A model generated the notes under the pieces. The model did no database searches. It was given only the letters and a program-made list of their open reading frames with translations, and was not told where the DNA came from. Positions 21,970 to 31,678 of a stretch of DNA of 31,678 bases are shown piece by piece; the first letter of the stretch is position 1; each line of letters starts with the position of its first letter. The stretch lies in the NCBI GenBank assembly GCA_905397405.1, contig CAJPVJ010000191.1:1-31678 (forward strand), read 5' to 3'. A program made the translations under genes and the position numbers. The DNA comes from Oppiella nova. Its lineage: Eukaryota > Arthropoda > Arachnida > Sarcoptiformes > Oppiidae.

Positions 21970-23574
21970 GGGTCATTTAAAGACTTTTCACACCTACATA
22001 GTATGTAGTACATACATGCATTGTGGGCAGTATTAAAACAGTATTAATTTTGTTGTTATTAATTTAGCTAATTTATTTTTTAAAAATTAACTGTAATTTA
22101 AATATATTAAGTTTATTAAACTTTAAAAAAAGTATTTTTAACTTTGTTATAATATTTCATTAAAATTCATTTTTAAACTTTTTAAAATTATTATACCCTT
22201 ATAAATTCTTTTTGCACTTATTTTTATTTTTCCAATAAGTAAATCAATTATATTTTAGATAAAATCAATTGTTAAGGTACACAATTGTTTAATTAAGCGG
22301 TAGTTATTAAATAAGTATCAAAAGTAAAACATTTATCATGATAAATAAGATCCTTTTGATATAATCAACTAATAAATATAAGAATAAGAGTTTAGAAAAT
22401 AATATAAATTATTTACAAAATTAAAAAACTAAAATAATTAATTGGATTATGTTTTTAATATACAGTAAATAGTAGTTATATAATGTCTTTGTTTATATCA
22501 ATACAATTAATAATAATAATAATTACTTTTACCATTATATAAGTGTACTCATTATATAACTTGACTTATACGGTATATTATAACTTGCCTTTCTGAACTA
22601 TACAAAGTTATACAGTATTGTGAAAATATTATTTTAAACAATTTCATTTAGTATTTTATACGAACATATTACTAAACTTATTAAAATGTTTTCATATTAT
22701 AAAATAATTAATTAATTTTATGGTCATAATTTATATTGTATATGTTATTTATTTTTAAATTTGCTGATCACTATATAAACTTTAATATGTTACATTCAGT
22801 GTTATACTATAATAATTAATTGAAATCATAAGTTTATTAATTAAAACATCTCAACTGGAAAAAAAATTTGGTTGATTTAAATATTTTCATAAATAATTAG
22901 AAATTTTTCTTTAACACTGAATTACTGTACATTAAATCCAACCTATTCTGATGTTTATTATTTTTGACAATTATTTTGCATAAAACCGAAAGTGTTTTCC
23001 TACATTTTTTTTATACAGACACTAAATAATTTTATGTAATTTTCATGAACTCAATTGCTGTAATTTACGTGTAATTTGCACTAAAATTATACTACAGTAG
23101 AATATATGCAATTTACATAAACGTATAGCGCTTATATTAACTTATAATAGTATGTTTAAAAACATTCTATTACTTATACAGTTAATATTGAGATGTTCGT
23201 GTGTTATCCAAAAATTTACTGAATATTTCATATAAAAATATCATAAGAATACAAATTACAACATATTTTAAATCATATGTCAATGAAAAATAAAATATTG
23301 TAAAAAGTGAGACACAAATATTTGATTAAAATATAAAATGAATGGTTTTATGTTTTAATATATTGTATAAAACATTTCCAAATAAATATAAATGCCTTAC
23401 ATTAGTAAGAGTTATTGGAAATAAACTTTGATTTTTTAAATGTCTTATTTGTTGTGTTTAATAATTAAAGAAAAAGCAGTCAATTATTTATATTGTACTT
23501 TGCATATATTTCTTATATTTATAAGTTATAATTTTATCCAATTTCTACAACAATTCTCTGTGAATGCCTTAAAT

Positions 23575-23580
<6 letters not shown>

Positions 23581-23610
<30 letters not shown>
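23581..23610. repeat. (AG)15 microsatellite
   Basis: Fifteen uninterrupted AG units lie in the spacer upstream of the Syt14-like gene. Such pure tracts are usually polymorphic in length. A GAGA tract can bind GAGA-factor-type proteins in arthropods, but no gene start is evident beside it. Confidence 0.97.
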
Positions 23611-23611
<1 letters not shown>

Positions 23612-24600
23612 ACAAATCGATGGTTGCCTGGTATTCGTTCATTACCAGTACTGCTTGTATTAAACATTTACAATATATAGAAATAATATTGAGAAACACT
23701 AGTCTTTGGAGTGTATGATAAAAGTGGATGCAATGCGCTATACAATGGATAAAATGTAATGCATTTGGCATTCATTTGTTGAGATAAGGCTTATGGATGT
23801 GTTATGTGTTGCAAATGGTGATGCTGTAGACACCACTCCATCAATACATTCACAACATTGGGTTAGACAGTAGTGTTGCAACAAAGCCTGCTTTCGGCTG
23901 CAAGAACTCAATCTATTAGTCTATAATGTGATGCCATTTACTAAATTCAGTTTATATTCACTTGTAATCAACTAAATAGATATATTATCAGTAATTTTTA
24001 TACACATTATTGGCAACTATGCTCTCAGGTATTGTCAAGTCTGTTGTCACATATTATACGCATTAATCACTCATAAATAGTCCATTACTTCAAACATATA
24101 ATTACTTTTATAATCAATTTGTCATTTATTAGAGTTTATAATAATTTAAACTCTATTAGAATATGTGTCTTAAATGCAAATACATTTTATTTGGTTGTCT
24201 ATCAAATTATATGATTTGCACATAAACAATTAAATATAATAGCTAATGATTTTGTTAATTAAATGTATTTTGTTTTAACTTATTTGCAATTTGTTTGATT
24301 AAATGCACGAATGAATGCAATTAGATATAAAATAAAATAAATTCAATAAATATGTGTAAATTGCATATAAAGAGATAATAAAATTGTTCATTTGTCATTT
24401 TAAATATAACTCTATAAACAACTAATTAGTCAATAATCCGATTATTGCTATCTATAAATTTCTAACTTCTAATTAAACCTAACATGAATATAAATGTACA
24501 TAATTGCCACAAAATAAAACACATTCTTTACAACCTTATCAAACCATTTAAAGCCAATGAAAATTGTGAAATTTTATTACAAAAATGTCTTAATTTTCAG

Positions 24601-27045
24601 TTCCGACCGAAGCGAGTGCTTTCTTAGGGATGGTAGCGATTTGTATGACCTGTTTGTTTATATTTTATTTATATTTAACGAAGAAGTTCTGCTTTAATAC
24701 GATCGGAGGCTTTCCCTGTTGTGATAAACCACTTAATATATCAAAGGATAAAGCCTCCAAAGATTTGGGTATAAATAAAAACATAATTTTCATAAAACAT
24801 GGGATGAAATAAACAATGAATTGATTGTCTGAACAGTTGACGCGTTTTCATACGACGATGAACTCGACTCCTCCACTGATAGTGAAGACGAGTTACTGCA
24901 GAGACTGAAACGATCGGCCAGTAATCAAATGAGTATCGCTCGGCAGTCGAGTCTCTCAAAAAAGGAAATCCCAAACAATAGATCGAAACATAATCTGAAA
25001 AACAGACACAAAATCATTGAAACCATAGACGAGACACAAAGAGCTGACTATCAAAACAAACCATTGATTCCGAGAGAATACAAGACTGAATCGTCGAGAT
25101 CTGATAAGAGATGCAGTACTGGCAGCACTTCCAGAGATTTAATATCATTGGCAGAGAAGGGTAGGATTGGGAAGAACGGGTCGAGTGAGGGGTCGGCATC
25201 GAGTGAAGCGGGAAGTGGTGATAATGAGGACGAGTTGCGACGGTCTAGAAATTCATACGCTCGAGACAAAGCACTGAACAAATCAAACAAATCCGATACC
25301 TCGAGTCCAATCAAATATCGGGATCACATGAAATCACAATTCAATACAGCCTTCGAAAAATGCGAATCAGACGCTCAGTCATCGACATCACAGGACTTTT
25401 CCCAACACTTCTCACAATCAGAGTCACATTCAATGACGAAATGCGGATCTTTGGAAGTGAGCTATGCTTACGACGCGCCCACCAAGAAGCTGATGGTCAC
25501 TGTGTTTGAGGCCAATCACATCCCCTGCAAAGAGCGCGGGGGAGCCAATCAAATACACGTCAGACTCGTTCTGCTGCCACAGAAGAGACACAAACATAAG
25601 ACTAAAATTAAATCGACAGGAAATCCCATTTTTAACGAAACATTTACTTTCACTCGTATTAATCCCGAAGAAGTTATGGGTTTAGGAATTAGGTTTAGGG
25701 TCTATGGAACTGCTTTCGCTCGAAGGGAACAATTGATTGGTGTGTAGAGACAAATGTATTTCATTCAAAATTGACCAATGTACTAATTATAACTGATTAT
25801 TCAGGAGAAAGTATTATAATATTCGCGTCTTCTAAGCCTCAACAGCAAGAGACGCGACTTTGGCTAACACTAGAGCCCCGATCCAGTCTTGCCGTACGTA
25901 CTCATACTTACTATACTGTGCTAAATGGTGTGAAAGCTTATAATTTAGACTTTAAAATGCTGAAAATCTTATTAATTGAATGTTTATCTTTGAAGTCAAC
26001 AATTTAATAATCAGATTACTAGATAAAGATGATTAATCATATTTATTTTAATTATAGCCATTATCTAAACTCTTCACATCTTTTATTTGATAACCAAAAT
26101 AATTAGTAATTAAAATATGAGAGCAATTCTCATGCATTAAATGCTTTGCTTTGAACAACAGTCAGATTCTCGTTCAGAAGTGTCAAGTCTGGCCCGAAGT
26201 GATAGCACCGGTTCAGCGCAATCCATGCAAAGTACAAGCCTTCCAGAAATGCTTTTGGGACTGGCATATAATGGGACAACGGGTAGACTTAATGTCTCTG
26301 TTATTAAAGGTAATTATACAGTGATTGACCAAATTATCAATCGTTGTAAACGTGATTTCAATGGTTGATGAATAGGAAGTCAATTCAGAACGATAACAAT
26401 GGCCAGGGCTCCCGACACTTACGTCAAACTGTCACTCGTTTCGTCAAGTGGTCAGGAAATCGCCAGAAGTAAGACTAGTGTACGAAGAGGTCAACCGAAT
26501 CCACTTTTTAAGGAGACCTTCATATTTCAGGTCAGTTTGAAATAAAGTAGTTTTTTCGTGTGGAGATCTAAATCTAGATAATACACACAAAAAATGTTTA
26601 GCTCCGGGCTATTTAGGGTGTATTTATAGATTAATATCAATTTTGTAATTTTTATTTCGCTTAATCCACTATTTATTGGTTTTTGCATAAAATGATTTAT
26701 TATTATGTAATATAATAAATCAATAAATTAATGTTTATATTGATTATTGGATTTGTATTACAGATAGCATTGTTTCAGTTGCCGGACGTGACTCTTATGA
26801 TATCAGTGTATAACAAGAGAAGTATGAATAGAAAAGAGATGATCGGATGGTTCTCATTGGGATTCAACAGCTCTGGCGATGAAGAGATGACCCATTGGAA
26901 CGACATGAGGGACAGGTCAGTGAGTCCGAAGTGAAGTGGTTATCAATTTGATAATATTTGTATGAATCATTTTACGGTATATGACATATGCCTACACAGT
27001 AAGGGAGAGCAGGTGTGTCGGTGGCACGTACTCCTCGAATCGTGA
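24601..27045 (+). CDS. Syt14: Synaptotagmin-14/16-like protein (5' end missing)
   Basis: Membrane-anchored tandem-C2 protein of the Ca2+-independent Syt14/16 branch, thought to act in vesicle trafficking. Exons: 24601-24768, 24837-25739, 25805-25893, 26162-26309, 26376-26530, 26764-26915 and 27000-27045; the phases agree and give 552 aa plus an incomplete first codon. The first visible exon has a transmembrane segment (about residues 6-26), then the branch-typical KKFCF..IGGFP and a Cys pair that could be palmitoylated. A long Ser- and charge-rich linker follows. C2A is encoded by about 25440-25893 ([11 protein letters not shown]) and C2B by about 26244-27042 ([45 protein letters not shown]), ending CRWHVLLES. 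Most Ca2+-coordinating aspartates of classical C2 loops are absent. The first exon starts after TTTTCAG in phase 1, so at least one coding exon lies upstream. Syt14 and Syt16 are not distinguished. Confidence 0.93.
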
Positions 27046-28709
27046 GTCGGCGTCCAACCGATCCGATGGACAGCTCTTTGCGATTGAATTACTGAATGGA
27101 TTTGCACTGAAATGTGTTTCAAATGAAATGCATTGAGAACCCGCACAATCGGTTTTACTGATCAGCTATTTTGCAAATCCCTGTTCACCTCAATCTCAAT
27201 CTAATCTTCAATATTATTATTGGGTCCAAAACAGTGGCTGTAGATCAAGGGTTGGTCACACGTCCACCACTTGACAACAGTAGGTAATCAACTCCTTTCC
27301 ATCAAAAGCCTGATTGCCATCTAATCCATCGATTGCTTACAAACTAACAATATATCATCAAACGATCGCTTGTTTTGATTATTAACTAATTAACAGTTTA
27401 TGAATTGCATAACAGTTATACATTTAGAAGTTTTATATTTTCATTTCTCTCTCAAATCATTCAATTCTCCGTTTCTTCATTACTCTCAATATAAACATAA
27501 ATTAGAAATATATTTAATTTTTCTTAATCTATTGCAAAGTCAGTACAATATAAAGTTAACAAAATGACATCAATATCTCTGGAAACCTTCCGTATCTCAT
27601 ATTAATTGATATGTTACTCAATACTCAGATTTTATTCAATTTTTACTAAAGAAAACATAATTTTATTAAATAATTGTTGAGATAATAATAATATTATGTT
27701 ATAATTTTTTATTAAACAAACTTATATTATAATTTAAATATAATTATTATATACATTATATACTAATAACGATTTGAATTAATATTAAATTTAATATGAT
27801 TTATGTTTAAAGTATAGATCGGGCACTCGTTTTATTGTAATAATTAAAATATAGTTATATTTGAATTACAATTATAGCCATTAATGGGTTGGAAACTGAT
27901 TTGAAAGAGAAGTTTAAAGAGAGGCTAAGGTTTTGTCAAAAAATCACAGATAATTCTCAATTGTTTTTCTATCAAAACTTATGTGCAATAATCCTATTCA
28001 TGCAGTTATTAATACTATTCATAAAACTTGTCAACTGAAAATATTATTTTAAGTCACGTTTAAATACTGAAAAAGTGATGTTTTTGCATCATTTATCTCA
28101 TTTGAAATTGCAATTCAATATTGATATCAAGTTATCGATCATATATTGTAAGCTATTATACGCTGAGATAAGTTATTGTCTTAAGAGTATTATTGTTATA
28201 ATTATAAAGTTCTAATTAAAGCATATTCTATGTATTATCGACTCATTCAAGATTAATATTTTAAAATAAAAATCCATTTTTAATTCATTACTGTTTCACT
28301 CATTTATTCAAAAATATCTCACAAATATTTTTGGCAGTGATTTCGACAAATGAATTGTAAGATAAATAAATATTTATTTCATTTATTACTCGACTTTATA
28401 TTTGATAGGAAATCACAACAGAGAGTCTGGCATTCAATTGAATCACAATTCAATATATTATTAAAATCTTAAATATTCAGTCAATTAATGAATGGCCATG
28501 TTTTGCATATTAAGTACATTTCGTATCAAAAGATATTTTTCGATATCAAAAATTCGTTTTCCTTATATTAAACTAAATTTATATTATCATCTATTTATAC
28601 ATAAGATTACCATTAAATAGTTAGTCGTGTGATGACAGTATGAAATGATTTACAGTATGTGGTGGTGAGTGGGTTGGGCTGAGTCGGCAAAATGGACGGG
28701 TATTTCATG
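27046..28709. other. AT-rich spacer between the tails of two convergent genes
   Basis: This stretch holds the presumed 3' UTRs of the Syt14-like gene (+) and the Girdin-like gene (-). The first 300 bp are less AT-rich and are probably Syt14 3' UTR. On the minus strand AATAAA (TTTATT on +) at 28382-28387 and 28373-28378 could end the Girdin transcript. I see no coding exon or RNA gene. Confidence 0.65.
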
Positions 28710-31678
28710 TCAGACACATCCATATTCATACCAAACAGAATTGGTTGTATTGCTATTGACAGTAACGTTATCGCAATTATTCAAATGACGAGATCGTTGA
28801 TTATTAATGGCTCCGTCGCTGAGCTCCGAGTCCTCCAAAGGCGTTAGAGACGAGTCGGAGAGGAGTGAGGGCGACGCCGAGTGGGGGTGCAGGTGATGGA
28901 AGTGGTGGGGGTGATGATTGCCATTCTTATATGGCATGTGTTGTCTGCGTACAGGACTGCCATAGTTAATGCTATTGCTCTTAAAGGTTCCTCGAGTGAA
29001 GTTGTTATATGAATGTCTTCCACTCATATTCAATGCCTCACAACCTGTAGTCGTATTGGATTGAGACCGCGGAGGACTAGTTATTACACTTAAATGAATC
29101 TTATTCTCTATAGTAGTCGACACCCGCGGCGGAGGCCGAGGAGGCGGCACCGGACATATCACACTGTTTTCGCTATTTGTTACTGTTATCTCTTCTTTGA
29201 TCTAAATTATTGATAACAATAAAGATATGCTTTAATTAGCATTCAATTTTAAAAACTCTAATTACAATCTAATAATTTATACTTCATATAACATATAACT
29301 TGAAAGGCATTCAATTATAAAAACTAATAAATCATAAAACAGAACAAAATTATCAATTCAGACCTGATTTAGAGGATCACATGTTTTTCCATTGTTTTGA
29401 TCCATCGTTTGCGTCAAAGTATTATTAGTACGGGACGGACGTAAAGCTGAAGTACTGGAAGTGATCGGTGGGGTCTCGGCTTCCCATATGCGCCCATATA
29501 TGGCCTCATCGACCATATTATCGATTGGCGCAGAATTACGCTCTTTTGAGCGCTCCTTTGGAGTCGTGTTTTGATTATTAGACAAACAGAGATCAGTTGA
29601 TGACCTGTGGATACGACGGACAACATTATGATTATTAACCACTACTTTCTTCTTCTCGAGCGTCAAATCGTATTCTTTGATCATTTTATCCAACTTCTCC
29701 TTTTTAGCGCTCAAGTCATGCATTTTATCGGAGATTATCTTTTCAGAGTCGCCGCCAATTTCGGTCAACAAGTCATGGTATTGAGTCAATAGGTTTGAGA
29801 TATTGTTGATTAGTCTCTTGCGGTGGCACTCAATTGAGTTGTTTGTGAGCGCAACCATTTCGCAATAGTTGGCCAGTTTGGACACCTCCACGTCCAATAG
29901 AGCCATCCTATCCCTACACTCGGCTGTTTCTCCCTGAAGCGACGTGTGTCTCAGTTTCAAATCGTTATTTTCTGTCCTCAACTTCTTATAAATATTTTGC
30001 AACATTTTGTGCTCAGTTTGCAATCGTTTGTGTTCTTCATCGAGTTCTTTGTTTTCTTCCTCCAGTTGAGTAATCTTAACGTTCAGTTGCTTACAATCGC
30101 ACGAATGGTTCAATTCTAAACTTTCGAGTTTACCATTCATTTGTTGCACTTCTGGCTCAGGGCTTAACCTCTCCTCCACTTTGCCCTCAATTGAATTGTC
30201 AGACATTTCGGATGGTGTCAGAGAAGATGAACCGCTTTTCAAGTGATTTTCACAATCAGCTATAAATAAAAATCAATAAAATCATTATTAATAATAATAG
30301 GATAATAGCTAATAAAAAATGAAACCATAATTATAATTACATTTTTGGTTGTTTTTGATGTTTTCAACTAATGATTGCAATCTTTGATTTTCTAACTCGA
30401 GTTTGAGGACCCTTTTGGAGGCGTCGTTATTGATCTGTTCCAATAGGTTTCCCTCTCCGTTCTGTTGCAATAAATCCACTTTCATTTGAGATCTCAGATG
30501 AGTTAACTCTGACTGCACTTTTGTCAATTCCTCTGCACTGGACTTCTTATCTAATCTCAATTGAGTGATTTCCTCAATAAATGTCTCGATCTTACTTCTG
30601 TCCAAATCCTTCTGAGTCGCCATTTCATCGGAATAAGCGCTGAGTTTAAGGATCTGTGCCTCGAGTTCTGGCAACTGATCGGCTTTCTTGCGGTTCACGT
30701 CGAGCTGTTCTTCGAGCATCACTTTTGTCTCACTTAATATCCGGTTATCTTCTCTCAGTTCCTCGACTCTCGACTTATAAAACTCCAATTCATTCATTTT
30801 GTCTCTATATCTGTGAACTTCGTTTTCCAAGTGATCCACTTTCCGGACCTTTTCATTGAGGACATCGATCTCATCGCGATATGCTTTCACAGAGCGGGCC
30901 TCTTGAATGAGGTCCAGGTTCTCGTGTCTTAATTTACTGGACGACTCTTTGCTTTGCTCCAGAAGTTCCTTCAGCTCTGAAACCACTTCATTCTTCTCTT
31001 CTAATTCTTGCTGAACTCGTCTCAACTTTGACTTTATGTCCGCCAACTCAGCGATAAGATGTGACTTCTGGTCGCCGACACTATTCGCTATATTAAGACT
31101 AGAGATGAAGAGAGAGTTGCCTTCATTTGAATCATTGCGACAATTGGTGTTCAACTCAAGAGACAAATCAGTGATTTTATTGTATAAGTCATATCTCTCT
31201 CTGACGAGTCCATTCATGTGCTGAACTAATAGTGAGTATAATCTTTGTCTGTCGTGTTCTTCTTCGGGCAATACATTCCACTCAGAGCTCAGCCAAACTG
31301 ACTCCGGATTGTCTGTTATTTTTTGTATGCATTCCACGATCGAGTGCTGAACAGAAATGTCCAGTCGTTTGATGCCATCAATGAAGTGCTCTTTGCGTTC
31401 GCACTGAACGGCACATCCGAGCATTAATAGCAACAAAACCCGCATCTCTTCACAACTGGAAGACTCATCGCTGGGATTGACTGCAATCTTCACGATATCA
31501 GGTATTCTAATGACAAGTGTTTGTCCCAGGACATTCTCGTAAAATGCTTTTATGTTATTTAAAAGTGAACTCAAATTCTTAAGACGACTTCCAATGTCAT
31601 CATTAGTTGCAACAAATTGGAAGACAGGTTGCGGATCACTATATATTGCAAGTAATTGGCAAAAGATTGGGTTACTCT
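28710..31678 (-). CDS. Girdin: Girdin/Daple (CCDC88) homologue, 5' end beyond the window
   Basis: Hook-related coiled-coil protein linking actin, microtubules, polarity and Wnt/Dishevelled signalling. Exons in transcript order: 31678 (edge)-30341, 30259-29364 and 29201-28710; the phases agree and give 907 aa before the stop, with the N-terminal part cut by the window edge. The N-terminal HOOK-type domain is recognisable by VLLLLMLGCAVQCERKEHFI and by NNIKAFYENVL. The coiled coil carries family segments (ELADIKSKLRRVQQELEEK; EELREDNRILSETKVMLEEQ). The middle exon holds a second coiled coil and the HRSSTDLCLSN segment. The C-terminal exon is Pro, Ser and His rich and ends VWYEYGCV, the PDZ-binding tail seen in Daple. 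Only an 81-bp intron separates the two coiled-coil exons, so the long central rod of vertebrate members (total ~1900-2000 aa) is largely absent. I see no match to the Galpha-binding TLEEFL-type motif. Hook proteins are excluded by the C-terminus. Confidence 0.94.

Larger units (their letters stand above)
17140..22014. repeat. 13-bp inverted match flanking the kindlin gene
   Basis: TATGTACTACATA at 17140-17152 and its exact reverse complement TATGTAGTACATA at 22002-22014 flank kindlin about 4.9 kb apart. Each sits in a local palindrome: GTACATACTATGTAC at 17132-17146 and CTACATAGTATGTAG at 21994-22008. The match is short and of simple composition, so it may be coincidence or remnants of a dispersed repeat. 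The coordinates given span both copies. Confidence 0.3.
21365..24600. other. AT-rich spacer between divergent kindlin and Syt14-like genes
   Basis: The segment 21420-21900 is less AT-rich and probably includes the kindlin promoter and 5' UTR. From 22020 to about 23560 the DNA is extremely AT-rich, with a (TAA)n-like run near 22508-22523. The missing first coding exon(s) of the Syt14-like gene may lie here. One weak candidate is ATG at 23793 to a GT at 23818 (8 codons, correct phase), but it has no support beyond phase. Confidence 0.6.

Noticed and set aside
23581-23610. Repeat array as a possible CRISPR
   Set aside because: It is a pure dinucleotide microsatellite without spacers, in a eukaryotic genome.
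24601-27045. Assignment of the C2 gene to RIM or to a classical Ca2+-binding synaptotagmin
   Set aside because: There is no PDZ or zinc-finger region, a transmembrane segment precedes the linker, and the KKFCF/GGFP and CRWHVLLES signatures are of the Syt14/16 branch.
28710-31678. Assignment of the coiled-coil gene to Hook or myosin-like proteins
   Set aside because: The LGCAVQCERKEHFI region alone could suggest Hook, but the VWYEYGCV tail and the middle and C-terminal segments fit CCDC88 only.

Overview
The window is eukaryotic nuclear DNA. Genes are split by short GT-AG introns (mostly 56-80 bp), use the standard code, and stand as GC-richer islands in very A+T-rich spacer. The five recognisable proteins are all conserved animal proteins. 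The N-terminus of beta-spectrin is of protostome type, and the short introns fit a compact arthropod genome. I infer an arthropod, possibly a mite, but the species is inference only.

Layout. From 206 to 601 (+) lies a small unrecognised acidic Ser/Asp/Glu-rich ORF. From 1234 to 3353 (+) is CoREST (REST corepressor), reconstructed as 7 coding exons and 519 aa, with an extra MTA/GATA-like zinc finger between its two SANT domains. Convergent with it, 4901-13623 (-) is conventional beta-spectrin in 11 coding exons (2364 aa): tandem CH domains, spectrin repeats, and a PH domain near the C-terminus. From 13.6 to 19.0 kb is a long AT-rich spacer with a few structured spots: a 14-bp inverted repeat, recurrent TACTGTAC octamers, and a tiny two-exon signal-peptide-like ORF at 17836-18022. 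From 19016 to 21364 (-) is kindlin/fermitin in 4 exons (690 aa). After another AT-rich spacer with an (AG)15 microsatellite, 24601-27045 (+) holds a synaptotagmin-14/16-type gene missing only its 5' exon(s). Its tail faces 28710-31678 (-), a compact Girdin/Daple (CCDC88) homologue that ends in the family's Gly-Cys-Val PDZ-binding motif and runs off the right edge.

Functional picture. These are independent genes, not an operon. Spectrin, kindlin and Girdin all act at the cortical cytoskeleton or adhesion sites. Syt14/16 is a membrane-trafficking C2 protein, and CoREST is a nuclear corepressor scaffold for LSD1/HDAC. I see no virus, transposase, rRNA, convincing tRNA or CRISPR array. The most notable points are the zinc finger inside CoREST, the much shortened Girdin coiled coil, kindlin changes at the integrin-binding and membrane-binding positions, and the orphan mini-gene in the spacer.
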